60,281 nucleotides of DNA from Burkholderiales bacterium UBA1834 (GTDB taxonomy: Bacteria > Pseudomonadota > Gammaproteobacteria > Burkholderiales > Burkholderiaceae_C): the NCBI GenBank assembly GCA_002339015.1, contig DDJC01000108.1, forward strand, positions 44,077 to 104,357. The letters run 5' to 3'. The notes under the pieces were generated by a model. That model worked only from the letters and a program-made list of their open reading frames with translations. It ran no database searches and was not told the DNA's origin. Below are positions 9,578 to 17,696 of this stretch, in pieces. How positions within the stretch are numbered: the first letter of the stretch is position 1; each line of letters begins with the position of its first letter. Position numbers and translations under genes: made by a program.

Positions 9578-10510
9578 ATGAAATTGAGCCACGTGGCCTT
9601 GGCCACCGCCTGCCTGTCATCCTTGCTCGCCTCACAAGTCGCCCGGGCCGAAGCCCTGGTGGCGCTCACCACCGACCAGAAGCTGCTGACCTTCGATTCG
9701 GCAGCGCCATCACAAGGCAGCCCGCTGACCATCACCGGCCTGGGCACCGACCGCCTGCGCGCCATCGATCTGCGCCCGACCACCGGCCAGGTCTATGCAC
9801 TGGGCATCAACAACAACCTGTACACGCTCAACACCAGCACCGGTGCCGCCACCCTGGTGGCCGCGCTGTCGGCGGAGCCGGCCGATACCAGCGATACCTT
9901 CACCGGCCTGCGCGGCACGGCCTTCGGCTTCGATTTCAACCCCGTGGCCGACCTGAGCGGCGCCCCCTCCCTGCGCGTGGTGAGCAACGCCAGCGAAAAC
10001 CTGCGCATCGCCGTCAGCGGCCCGAACGCGGGCCAGGTGATCACCGACAACACGGTTCGGGGCGGCACGCTGACCATCGTGGCCTCGGCCTATACCAACA
10101 ATGACACCAGCCCGGCCACGGGCACGGCGCTCTACGGCATCGATGCCGCCTCGGACAGCCTCTACCAGCAGGGACTGCCTACCAGCGGCGTGCAGACCCT
10201 GATCGGTTCGCTGGGCGTGAACACGAGCGCCGTGGCCGGTTTCGACATCTCCGCTGCGGGCAATGCGTATGCCGCACTCACCAATGGCGACACCGGTGAG
10301 ACGGGGCTGTACAGCATCTCGCTGACGCCGGGAGGCAACCTGGCCACCTGGATCGGGGCCTTCGGGGTGGGCGGTGCGCCTGTCAGTTCCATCATCGGTC
10401 TGACCGCGCTGGCCCCGGTGCCTGAGCCTTCTACCTGGGCCATGGTGCTCGGCGGCCTTGTCCTGGTGCCGATGCTGCGTCGCCGCTTCGCAGTGGCTCG
10501 CGGCCATTGA
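9578..10510 (+). CDS. DUF4394 domain protein with PEP-CTERM sorting signal
   Basis: A 310-residue exported protein. It has a signal peptide (MKLSHVALATACLSSLLASQ, cleaved near ARA-EAL), then a DUF4394 body with repeated beta-propeller-like strands (LVALTTDQKLLTFDSAAP, LRAIDLRPTTGQVYALG, GTAFGFDFNPVADL). The C-terminus is a classic PEP-CTERM tag: VPEPSTWAMVLGGL, a hydrophobic helix and an Arg cluster (RRRF). PEP-CTERM proteins are processed by exosortase and are linked to exopolysaccharide or biofilm in related bacteria. No exosortase is in this window. The ATG at 9578 has an AGGAG site 7-8 nt upstream. Function is otherwise unknown. Confidence 0.88.
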   Translation: MKLSHVALATACLSSLLASQVARAEALVALTTDQKLLTFDSAAPSQGSPLTITGLGTDRLRAIDLRPTTGQVYALGINNNLYTLNTSTGAATLVAALSAEPADTSDTFTGLRGTAFGFDFNPVADLSGAPSLRVVSNASENLRIAVSGPNAGQVITDNTVRGGTLTIVASAYTNNDTSPATGTALYGIDAASDSLYQQGLPTSGVQTLIGSLGVNTSAVAGFDISAAGNAYAALTNGDTGETGLYSISLTPGGNLATWIGAFGVGGAPVSSIIGLTALAPVPEPSTWAMVLGGLVLVPMLRRRFAVARGH

Positions 10511-11541
10511 TGCGGCATTGGATGTCCGGACAAGGGCATCCAATCCAATGGCCTAATGGCGGGCTCCACTTGACCCTGGGCCCCGCCTTGAAGCACCTCG
10601 ACGCCCGCGCGCTGTTTTTCCTGACCCTGCCGCCGCTGATGTGGGCGGGCAATGCCGTGGTCGGCCGCTTGATGGTGGGCCACATGCCGCCGGTGTTCAC
10701 CAATGCGCTGCGCTGGATGCTCGTGGCCGTGCTGCTGGCGCCCTGGGCCTGGCAGGTGCTGCGCCAGCGCCAGGCCCTGGCCCGCCGTGCGTGGTACCTG
10801 GCGATCATCGGGGCCTTGGGCGTGGGCAACTACAACGCGCTGCAATACCTGGCGCTGCAGACGTCTTCGCCGCTGAACGTCACGCTCATCGGCGCGAGCA
10901 TGCCCATGTGGATGATGCTCGTGGGCGTGGTCGGCTTCGGCCAGCGCGTCACGGGCCGCCAGCTGGGCGGCGCGGTGTTGTCCTGCATGGGCGTGGTGCT
11001 GGTGATGTCGCAGGGCAGCCTGAGCCAGTTGCTTCACGTACGCCTGGTGCCGGGCGATCTGCTGATGCTGTTGGCCGCGCTGTCATGGTCGGTCTACAGC
11101 TGGCTGCTGGTGCGCAAGCCTGCCTCGATGGACGGAGAGCCTAGCTGGAACTGGCTGGAGTTCCTGTGGCTGCAGGTGCTCTTCGGCGTGGTGTGGGCCA
11201 CGGCCTGCGCCGGTGTCGAGGCGGCCATCATCGGCGCGGACCGTGCCTGGCCTGTGGATGCACAGGCCTGGGGCATCGTGGCCGCGGGGCTGGTCTTCAT
11301 CGCCATTGGCCCCTCCATCCTGGCCTACTGGGGCTGGGGGCAGGGCGTGCGTGCGGTCGGCCCCACGGTGGCGGCCTTCTTCAGCAACCTCACGCCGGTG
11401 TTCGCCGCCGTGTGGGCATGGGCGCTGCTGGGCACTGCCCCACAGTGGTATCACCCCTGCGCGCTGGTGCTGATCGGCGCGGGGATCGCGCTGTCCTCCG
11501 GCCGGCCCGCGAAGGCCGCGGGCTCAGAAGCGTCCGCGTGA
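10510..11541 (+). CDS. DMT-superfamily transporter (EamA family)
   Basis: A protein of about 343 residues with ten predicted membrane helices in two EamA repeats. The first repeat begins ALFFLTLPPLMWAGNAVVGRLM and the second begins GDLLMLLAALSWSVYSWLLVRKP; the end of the second carries SILAYWGWGQGVRAVGPTVAAFFSNLTPVFAAVWAW. Members export metabolites or drugs, and the substrate is unknown. The start is uncertain: the ATG at 10510 overlaps the preceding stop, while the ATG at 10522 and a TTG at 10588 are alternatives, and none has a good ribosome-binding site. The 3' end overlaps the convergent rhomboid gene by 18 nt. Confidence 0.88.
   Translation: MRHWMSGQGHPIQWPNGGLHLTLGPALKHLDARALFFLTLPPLMWAGNAVVGRLMVGHMPPVFTNALRWMLVAVLLAPWAWQVLRQRQALARRAWYLAIIGALGVGNYNALQYLALQTSSPLNVTLIGASMPMWMMLVGVVGFGQRVTGRQLGGAVLSCMGVVLVMSQGSLSQLLHVRLVPGDLLMLLAALSWSVYSWLLVRKPASMDGEPSWNWLEFLWLQVLFGVVWATACAGVEAAIIGADRAWPVDAQAWGIVAAGLVFIAIGPSILAYWGWGQGVRAVGPTVAAFFSNLTPVFAAVWAWALLGTAPQWYHPCALVLIGAGIALSSGRPAKAAGSEASA
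10517..10544. promoter_or_regulatory. Inverted repeat at the start of the EamA gene
   Basis: ATTGGATG (10517-10524) and CATCCAAT (10537-10544) form 8-bp arms around a 12-nt loop. It lies 7 nt after the PEP-CTERM stop and spans the first possible EamA start codons. There is no T-run, so a rho-independent terminator is unlikely. It may be an mRNA hairpin that hides early starts, or an operator. Confidence 0.4.
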
Positions 11542-12141
11542 GCCGCGGGTGCGCGGCGGGAAGGGCGGCTTGCCGGCCCAGTAGCGCAGCATCAGCCAGC
11601 CACCCAGCATGCCGCCCAGGTGGGCGAAGTGGGCCACGCCCGACTGCGTGCCTGCCACCCCCTGGTACAACTCGAAGGCACCGTAGATCATCACCAGGTA
11701 CTTGGCCTTGATGGGAATGGGTGGGATCAGCAGCAGGATGGTGCGGTCCGGGAAGGTCATGCCGAAGGCCATCAGCAGTGCGAACAGCGCGCCGGAGGCG
11801 CCCACCATCGGGTTGCCCCAGCCGGCCAGCACTGAAATGATCAACTGGCATGCCGCCGCCGCCAGGGCGCCCGCCGCGTAGAACTGCAGGTAGCGCTTGG
11901 GCCCCCACAGGCGTTCCATCTCGCCGCCGAACATCCACAGGCCCAGCATGTTGAGCAGCAGGTGGGTGATCGAGCCGTGCATGAAGGCGTAGGTCACCAC
12001 CTGCCAGGGCATGAAGTACTGGCTGGTCACGGGCCACAGCTCCATCCACCAGGTCAGCATGCCCCCCAGGGCGATGTCGATGCAAAACAGCGCGACGTTG
12101 AGCAGGATGATGGCCTGGGTGATCGGTGGCAGCGGTGGCAT
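11524..12141 (-). CDS. Rhomboid family intramembrane serine protease
   Basis: A 205-residue six-helix rhomboid protease. The catalytic serine is in GASGALF (S116) and the catalytic histidine in HFAHLGGML (H174). The WR-like loop segment is replaced by WQVVTYAFMHGSITHLLLNMLGLWMFG, where the HxxxHLLxNM pattern is typical. It cleaves membrane proteins within the bilayer; targets are unknown. The ATG at 12141 (MPPLPPITQAI) is chosen; an in-frame TTG at 12168 would add nine residues and follows a TATGAT box by 8 nt. It is convergent with the EamA gene, overlapping it by 18 nt, and divergent from upp. Confidence 0.9.
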   Translation of the reverse strand: MPPLPPITQAIILLNVALFCIDIALGGMLTWWMELWPVTSQYFMPWQVVTYAFMHGSITHLLLNMLGLWMFGGEMERLWGPKRYLQFYAAGALAAAACQLIISVLAGWGNPMVGASGALFALLMAFGMTFPDRTILLLIPPIPIKAKYLVMIYGAFELYQGVAGTQSGVAHFAHLGGMLGGWLMLRYWAGKPPFPPRTRGSRGRF

Positions 12142-12300
12142 CTTCTCGGCAAGGGAAGGTCGTGACAATGGACATCATCATAGAGCCCTTGACGGGGCCT
12201 TCGCCCCATGGTGTCATCAAAGTCCGTGGCGCGCCTTGGTACGGTCCTCGCTTGTTGCTGCCCGATTGTCTTGGATTGTTGATGCCCGGAGTACCCGCTG

Positions 12301-12942
12301 ATGCCGCTTGAATTTCCCAACCTGACCGTTGTCACCCACCCGCTGATCCAGCACAAGCTGACCTGGATCCGCGCCGAGGAGACAAACACCGACAGCTTTC
12401 GCCAGCTGCTGCGTGAGGTCAGCCAGTTGCTCGCCTACGAGGCCACCCGAGCCCTGCCCACCGAGCGCATCACCATCAGGACACCGCTGACCGAGATGGA
12501 ATCGGCCGTGATCAGCGGCAAGAAGCTCTGCCTGGTGTCCATCCTGCGCGCCGGCAACGGCATGCTCGAGGGTTTTCTGGACATCCTGCCGCTGGCCCGC
12601 GTGGGCCACATCGGCCTGTACCGCGATCCCGCCACGCTGGAGCCGGTGGAGTACTACTTCAAGGTGCCGTCCGACATCGCCGACCGCCAGGTGCTGGTGG
12701 TCGATCCGATGCTGGCCACGGGCCACTCCGCCGCCGCCGGCATCGCGCGCCTGAAGGCGGCCGGCTGCACCCAGATCACGCTGATTTCCCTGCTGTGCTC
12801 GCCTGAAGGCGTGCGCCATCTGTCTGAATCCCACCCCGACGTGCCCATCTTCACGGCCGCGCTCGACAGCCACCTCAACGACCACGGCTACATCGTGCCG
12901 GGCCTGGGAGACGCTGGCGACCGCCTGTACGGAACGCGCTGA
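12301..12942 (+). CDS. upp: Uracil phosphoribosyltransferase
   Basis: A 213-residue pyrimidine salvage enzyme that makes UMP from uracil and PRPP. The PRPP loop VLVVDPMLATGHSA is at about 131-144 and the uracil-binding C-terminus reads DHGYIVPGLGDAGDRLYGT. SILRAGNGM matches the conserved RAG segment. Length and ends match the family. A GGAG site lies about 9 nt before the ATG. It is a plausible partner of the cytosine-deaminase-like gene at 14944, since deaminated cytosine gives uracil, but the two are not in one operon: a chemoreceptor and a terminator lie between. Confidence 0.95.
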   Translation: MPLEFPNLTVVTHPLIQHKLTWIRAEETNTDSFRQLLREVSQLLAYEATRALPTERITIRTPLTEMESAVISGKKLCLVSILRAGNGMLEGFLDILPLARVGHIGLYRDPATLEPVEYYFKVPSDIADRQVLVVDPMLATGHSAAAGIARLKAAGCTQITLISLLCSPEGVRHLSESHPDVPIFTAALDSHLNDHGYIVPGLGDAGDRLYGTR

Positions 12943-13094
12943 GCGGGCTTGCCCGCAAGGCATCTGAAAAATCTGAAAATTGCGGGCAGATTCCGCTGTT
13001 CACTTCATTTTTGCATCAAGCGGAACCTTGCACACTCCTTTGTCGGCGGCATGCTGTGCGCTCGCGCGTGCCCCATCTTTTCAGGAGACCCACA

Positions 13095-14870
13095 ATGCAA
13101 TGGTTCGCCAACCTGCGCCTCAAGCCCAAGCTGATCCTGTCCTTCGCCGTCGTCATGGCGCTGGCGGCCATCATGGGCCTGCTGGCCGAGCGTCGCCTGA
13201 CCGGCCTGAACACGGCGACGCAAGATCTCGCCGACAACTGGATGCCCAGCGCCAGGTTGGTGTCCGACATCAGCACGCGCATGGGGCAGTTCCGGGTGTC
13301 CGAGTTGCAGCATGTGCTCTCCACAGACGAGTCCTTCATGCGGCGCTACGAAGGCGCCATGGCGGATTCGCTCAAGGCCATCGATGAACGCAAGGCCCAG
13401 TACGCCAAGCTGATCAGCAGCCCCGACGAGAAGGCCCTGTGGGACGACTTCAGGCAGCAGTGGGACGCCTTTCTGGTCGAGCACAACAAGGTCATTGAAC
13501 TGTCCAAGCAGAACCTCAACGAGGAGGCCCGCAACCTGGCCAGCCGCGAAGCGCAGCAGCGTTTCGTGCAGGCCAGCGCGGCGCTGGACGGCATCGTCAA
13601 GCTCAACATCAAGGGTGGAGACGCCTCGCGCGACAGCGCCCAGGCCACCTACGAGAATGCCCGCTGGGCCATTTTCGCGTCGGTGCTGATCATTGCGGTC
13701 CTGGGCATGGTCGTGGCTCTGTATGTGAGCCGCCTCATCGCGGCCCCGGTGCAGGACACGGTGAACGTGCTCAAGGCCGTGGCAGGTGGCGACCTGACCC
13801 AGTCCGTCCGCCAGGACCGCCGTGACGAGATCGGCGAGATGCAGCAGGCCCTGGCCCAGATGATCGACGGCCTCTCGACCATGGTGCAGACCGTGCGCAT
13901 GGGCGCTGATTCCGTGGCCACCGCCTCCACGCAGATCGCCCAGGGCAACACCGACCTGAGCGGCCGCACCGAGGAGCAGGCCTCCAGCCTGGAAGAGACG
14001 GCCGCCGCCGTCGAGGAGATGGCCGGCACCGTGCGCACCAACGCCGACAACGCCCAGCAGGCCAACCAACTGGCCAGCGCTGCCTCCAGCGTGGCCGCAC
14101 GCGGGGGCGAGGTCGTCAACCAGGTCGTGCAGACCATGAACGGCATCCAGTCGTCCAGCCAGAAGATCGCCGACATCATCGGCGTGATCGACGGCATCGC
14201 CTTCCAGACCAACATCCTGGCTCTGAACGCCGCGGTGGAAGCCGCCCGCGCGGGCGAGCAGGGCCGCGGCTTTGCGGTGGTGGCTGGCGAGGTGCGCTCG
14301 CTGGCCCAGCGCAGCGCCCAGGCCGCCCGCGAGATCAAGACCCTGATCAACGACAGCGTCGAGAAGGTCAACTCCGGCAGCGATCTGGTCGGCACCGCCG
14401 GCGTCACGATGAACGACGTGGTCATGCAGGTGCGCAAGGTCACCGACCTGGTCGGCGAGATCGCCCACGCCAGCACCGAGCAGAGCCAGGGCATTGGCCA
14501 GATCAACCAGGCCGTCACGCAGCTCGACCAGATGACGCAGCAGAACGCCGCGCTGGTGGAACAGAGCATGGCCGCCGCCGAAAGCCTGCGCCAGCAGGCC
14601 CAGCGTCTCACCGAGGCCGTGGGCGTGTTCAAGACACGCCATGCGCACGAGCAGGCTGCGGCCCATACCCACCAGGCCATCAAGCAGGCCAAGACGGCCG
14701 CATCCGTTCGCCTGGAGCCCCGGCCCGTCAGCCCTGCGCCCAAAGTGAACGCCACGCCACCTCGCCCGGCCGTGACCTCGGCCGCCAAGCCGGAGGTGTC
14801 GCCCCAGTTGCCCTCACCGCCGCCGGCCCGCGCCAAGGCAGGTGCTGACGACGATTGGGAAACTTTTTGA
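13095..14870 (+). CDS. Methyl-accepting chemotaxis protein with C-terminal WETF tether
   Basis: A 591-residue Tsr/Tar-type chemoreceptor. It has TM1 (LKPKLILSFAVVMALAAIMG), a periplasmic four-helix-bundle ligand domain (about 35-195), TM2 (WAIFASVLIIAVLGMVVALYV), a HAMP domain (RLIAAPVQDTVNVLKAVAGGDL), and a signalling hairpin whose tip reads IDGIAFQTNILALNAAVEAARAGEQGRGFAVV. The end is DDDWETF, the pentapeptide that tethers CheR and CheB in E. coli, joined by a Pro/Ala-rich linker. The ATG at 13095 follows AGGAG by 7-9 nt. The ligand is unknown. A strong terminator follows. Confidence 0.95.
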   Translation: MQWFANLRLKPKLILSFAVVMALAAIMGLLAERRLTGLNTATQDLADNWMPSARLVSDISTRMGQFRVSELQHVLSTDESFMRRYEGAMADSLKAIDERKAQYAKLISSPDEKALWDDFRQQWDAFLVEHNKVIELSKQNLNEEARNLASREAQQRFVQASAALDGIVKLNIKGGDASRDSAQATYENARWAIFASVLIIAVLGMVVALYVSRLIAAPVQDTVNVLKAVAGGDLTQSVRQDRRDEIGEMQQALAQMIDGLSTMVQTVRMGADSVATASTQIAQGNTDLSGRTEEQASSLEETAAAVEEMAGTVRTNADNAQQANQLASAASSVAARGGEVVNQVVQTMNGIQSSSQKIADIIGVIDGIAFQTNILALNAAVEAARAGEQGRGFAVVAGEVRSLAQRSAQAAREIKTLINDSVEKVNSGSDLVGTAGVTMNDVVMQVRKVTDLVGEIAHASTEQSQGIGQINQAVTQLDQMTQQNAALVEQSMAAAESLRQQAQRLTEAVGVFKTRHAHEQAAAHTHQAIKQAKTAASVRLEPRPVSPAPKVNATPPRPAVTSAAKPEVSPQLPSPPPARAKAGADDDWETF

Positions 14871-14910
14871 CCGTCGCCTGAGGCCGGACCTTCTGGCCTG
14901 ATCCCTGCTA

Positions 14911-14942
14911 GGCTCCTGGCACCCCTTGCCAGGAGCCTTTTT
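14911..14942 (+). terminator. Rho-independent terminator that contains the next gene's ribosome-binding site
   Basis: GGCTCCTGGC (14911-14920), loop ACCCCTT, then GCCAGGAGCC (14928-14937) and TTTTT (14938-14942): a perfect 10-bp stem with a U-tract, placed 40 nt after the chemoreceptor stop. The 3' arm carries AGGAG (14931-14935), which is also the Shine-Dalgarno site for the GTG start at 14944. Confidence 0.85.
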
Positions 14943-14943
14943 C

Positions 14944-16218
14944 GTGTTCGAACTGATCCTTCGCCATTGCACCCTGCCCGACGGGCGCCAGGACCAGGAC
15001 ATCGCCATCGCGCAGGGCCGCATCGCCGCCGTTCAGCCGCACCTGCAGGCCAGCGCCGCGAGCGAGATCGAGGCCGTCGGCCAGCTGGTCACGCCGCCGT
15101 TCGTCGATGCGCACTTCCACATGGATTCCACGTTGAGCTACGGCCGGCCGCGCGTGAACCAGTCGGGCACGCTGCTCGAAGGCATCGCGCTGTGGGGTGA
15201 GCTCAAGCCCTTGCTGGTGCAGGAGGCCATCGTCGAGCGGGCGCTGGCCTATTGCGACTGGGCCGTGGCGCGCGGCCTGCTGGCCATCCGCTCGCACGTC
15301 GATGTGTGTGATCCGCGCCTGCTGGCGGTCGAGGCGCTGCTGCACGTCAGGGAGAAGGTCAGGCCCTACCTGGATCTGCAACTCGTCGCCTTCCCGCAGG
15401 ATGGCGTGTTGCGCGGCCCTGGCGCGCTGGACAACCTGCGCCGCGCGCTCGACATGGGCGTGGATGTGGTCGGCGGCATCCCGCATTTCGAGCGCACCAT
15501 GGCCGATGGTGCCGAATCCGTGCGTGTGCTGTGCGAGCTGGCGGCCGAGCGCAGCCTGCGGGTCGACATGCACTGCGACGAAACCGACGACCCGATGTCG
15601 CGCCACATCGAGACGCTGGCTTTTCACGCGCAGCGCCTCGGCCTGCAGGGCAGGGTGGCCGGCTCCCACCTCACCTCCATGCACAGCATGGACAACTACT
15701 ACGTGAGCAAGCTGCTGCCTCTGATCAAGGAGGCGGGCGTCGCCGCGATCGCCAACCCGCTGATCAACATCACCCTGCAGGGCCGGCACGACACCTACCC
15801 CAAGCGCCGTGGCATGACCCGCGTGCCCGAGATGCTGGCCCAGGGCATCGACGTGGCCTTTGGGCACGACTGCGTGATGGACCCCTGGTACGGCCTGGGC
15901 AGTGGCGACATGCTGGAGGTGGCCCACATGGGCCTGCACGTGGCGCAGATGACGGGCCAGCAGGCGATGCGCCAGTGTTTCGAGTCCGTCACCACCACGC
16001 CGGCGCGCATCCTGGGGCTCGACGGCTATGGCGTGGATGTGGGCTGCAAGGCCGACCTGGTGCTGCTGCAGGCGCGCGATCCGGTCGAGGCCATCCGCCT
16101 GCGCGCGCCGCGCCTGGCCGTGATCCGGGCCGGACAGGTGATCGCGACGGCGCCGCCGCAGACCAGCCAGTTGAGCCTGCCGGGTCGTCCGGCCTCCGTG
16201 TCGTTCCGCTTGAACTGA
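14944..16218 (+). CDS. codA: Cytosine deaminase-like amidohydrolase
   Basis: A 424-residue metal-dependent amidohydrolase closely matching CodA along its length. Conserved metal and active-site segments are DAHFHMD (H57, H59), LQLVAFPQDGVL (substrate glutamine), HCDETDD (H210, E213), SHLTSMHS and FGHDCVMDPW (metal-ligand D309). In E. coli CodA the residue after that aspartate is D314; here it is Cys310, so the substrate range may differ (cytosine, isocytosine, creatinine-like or other rings). The GTG at 14944 is chosen because AGGAG lies 8 nt upstream; an earlier ATG at 14926 would run through the terminator stem. The tRNA-Leu gene follows. Confidence 0.82.
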   Translation: MFELILRHCTLPDGRQDQDIAIAQGRIAAVQPHLQASAASEIEAVGQLVTPPFVDAHFHMDSTLSYGRPRVNQSGTLLEGIALWGELKPLLVQEAIVERALAYCDWAVARGLLAIRSHVDVCDPRLLAVEALLHVREKVRPYLDLQLVAFPQDGVLRGPGALDNLRRALDMGVDVVGGIPHFERTMADGAESVRVLCELAAERSLRVDMHCDETDDPMSRHIETLAFHAQRLGLQGRVAGSHLTSMHSMDNYYVSKLLPLIKEAGVAAIANPLINITLQGRHDTYPKRRGMTRVPEMLAQGIDVAFGHDCVMDPWYGLGSGDMLEVAHMGLHVAQMTGQQAMRQCFESVTTTPARILGLDGYGVDVGCKADLVLLQARDPVEAIRLRAPRLAVIRAGQVIATAPPQTSQLSLPGRPASVSFRLN

Positions 16219-16280
16219 ACGGTGCGTGTAGCCACGGCATGGCGGGCCCCTGTGCTACCATTTCGCTCTTCCCGACCAGT

Positions 16281-16365
16281 GCCCTGGTGGTGAAATTGGT
16301 AGACGCGCCGGATTCAAAATCCGGTTCCGCAAGGAGTGCCGGTTCGAGTCCGGCCCGGGGCACCA
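16281..16365 (+). tRNA. tRNA-Leu (anticodon CAA)
   Basis: An 85-nt class II tRNA. The acceptor arms GCCCTGG and CCGGGGC pair over 7 bp with one G-T pair, and A plus an encoded CCA end the gene (16362-16365). The D-arm reads TGGTGAAATTGGTAGACGC, the anticodon stem is CCGGA/TCCGG around TTCAAAA with CAA at 16315-16317, a long variable arm follows, and the T-arm is GCCGGTTCGAGTCCGGC. It decodes UUG. Confidence 0.96.
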
Positions 16366-16411
16366 GCGCTGACTGCGCACTCAGGCATCCAACGCCTGAC
16401 ACAATAGCGGG

Positions 16412-17317
16412 ATGATGAATTACCCAACGCTCGAAGACGTCATCGGCAAGACGCCCCTGGTGCGCCTGCAGCGCCTGCCCGGGCAGGACAACGCCGACCG
16501 CGGCAACGTGATCCTGGCCAAGCTGGAAGGCAACAACCCCGCCGGCTCCGTCAAGGACCGCCCGGCCGCCAGCATGATCCGGCGCGCCGAAGAGCGTGGC
16601 GACATCAAGCCCGGTGACACCCTGATCGAAGCCACCTCCGGCAACACCGGCATTGCCCTGGCCATGGCGGCTGCCATCCGCGGCTACCGCATGGTGCTGA
16701 TCATGCCGGAAGACCTCAGCATCGAGCGCGCCCAGACCATGAAAGCTTTCGGCGCCGAGCTCGTGCTCACGCCCAAGAGCGGCGGCATGGAATACGCCCG
16801 CGACCTGGCCGACCAGATGGTGCGCGAAGGCAAGGGCGTGGTGCTCGACCAGTTCGCCAACCCAGACAACCCGCGCATCCACTACGAGACTACCGGCCCC
16901 GAGATCTGGTCGGACACCAGCGGGCAGGTCACGCACTTCGTCAGCGCCATGGGCACCACCGGCACCATCACCGGCACCTCGCGCTACCTCAAGGAGCGCA
17001 ACCCCTCGGTGCGCATCATCGGCGCCCAGCCGTCCGAGGGCTCGCGCATCCCGGGCATCCGCAAGTGGCCCGAGGCCTATCTGCCCAAGATCTATGACCC
17101 GAGCACGGTCGATGAGCTGATCCTCGTCAGCCAGGCCGATGCCGAGGACATGGCCCGCCGCCTGGCCCGTGAAGAGGGGCTGTTCTGCGGCATCTCCGCT
17201 GCCGGCGCCTGCTGGGCCGCCCTGCAACTGGCCCGAAACCTGAGCAACGCCACCATCGTCTTCGTGGTGTGCGACCGCGGTGACCGTTATCTGTCCACCG
17301 GCGTGTTTCCCGCCTGA
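16412..17317 (+). CDS. cysM: Cysteine synthase B (O-acetylserine sulfhydrylase)
   Basis: A 301-residue PLP enzyme making cysteine from O-acetylserine and sulfide or thiosulfate. The PLP lysine is K48 in NNPAGSVKDRPA, the phosphate loop is SGNTG (76-80), and GTTGTITGTSRYL and EGSRIPGIRKW favour CysM over CysK. VKDRPA is the usual CysM form. The start is MMNYPTLEDVIGKTPLVRL. A CACAAT box ends 6 nt before the ATG and no good ribosome-binding site is present. It lies between tRNA-Leu and a TusA-like sulfur carrier, a sensible sulfur-metabolism context. Confidence 0.95.
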   Translation: MMNYPTLEDVIGKTPLVRLQRLPGQDNADRGNVILAKLEGNNPAGSVKDRPAASMIRRAEERGDIKPGDTLIEATSGNTGIALAMAAAIRGYRMVLIMPEDLSIERAQTMKAFGAELVLTPKSGGMEYARDLADQMVREGKGVVLDQFANPDNPRIHYETTGPEIWSDTSGQVTHFVSAMGTTGTITGTSRYLKERNPSVRIIGAQPSEGSRIPGIRKWPEAYLPKIYDPSTVDELILVSQADAEDMARRLAREEGLFCGISAAGACWAALQLARNLSNATIVFVVCDRGDRYLSTGVFPA

Positions 17318-17334
17318 GCATCCAACGCACCGCC

Positions 17335-17340
17335 TACAAT
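17335..17340 (+). promoter_or_regulatory. Probable -10 box (TACAAT) of the TusA-family gene
   Basis: TACAAT lies 18 nt after the cysM stop and 27 nt before the next ATG (17368), leaving a leader of about 20 nt that includes GGGGA as ribosome-binding site. No strong -35 is visible, so partial read-through from cysM is also possible. Confidence 0.45.
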
Positions 17341-17367
17341 CCTGCGCAAGAACCTGGGGACACTCAC

Positions 17368-17607
17368 ATGGAAGCTCAAACGGAACTCGACACCCGCGGC
17401 CTGACCTGCCCGCTGCCCATCCTCAAGGCCAAGAAGGCCTTGTCCGGCATGCAAAGCGGTGAGCTCTTGCGCGTGATCGCTACCGATCCAGGCTCCGTGC
17501 GTGATTTCCAGGCCTTCGCCCGCCAGACTGGCAATGACCTGGTTGACCAGCAGGCCAGCCAGATCGGCGGTCAGGACGAGTTCGTCCACGTGTTGCGCCG
17601 CCGCTGA
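17368..17607 (+). CDS. TusA/SirA-family sulfurtransferase
   Basis: A 79-residue sulfur-carrier protein. The CPxP signature is present as TCPLPILKAKKAL with the active cysteine at C14, preceded by LDTRGL. The body GELLRVIATDPGSVRDFQAF matches the two-layer alpha/beta fold of the family. TusA relays persulfide sulfur for tRNA 2-thiouridine and other pathways; several paralogues usually exist, so the exact role is open. It sits downstream of cysM and ends before a bidirectional terminator shared with ruvB. Confidence 0.88.
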   Translation: MEAQTELDTRGLTCPLPILKAKKALSGMQSGELLRVIATDPGSVRDFQAFARQTGNDLVDQQASQIGGQDEFVHVLRRR

Positions 17608-17636
17608 GCCAAAGCCCCGGCCATCGCGCCAGCCAG

Positions 17637-17664
17637 AAAAAGAGGCCCCTCGGGGCCTCTTTTG
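17637..17664. terminator. Bidirectional rho-independent terminator between the TusA gene and ruvB
   Basis: AGAGGCCC (from 17641) pairs with GGGCCTCT (to 17660) around a short CTCG loop, flanked by an A-run on the left and TTTT on the right, so it works in both directions for the convergent genes. Confidence 0.85.
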
Positions 17665-17696
17665 CATATCTATATAGACAAGGCCTGATGAAGGCG

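Noticed and set aside
12941..12957. GCGGGC-TT-GCCCGC hairpin after upp as terminator
   Set aside because: The loop is only two bases and no T-run follows, so it is not a convincing terminator.
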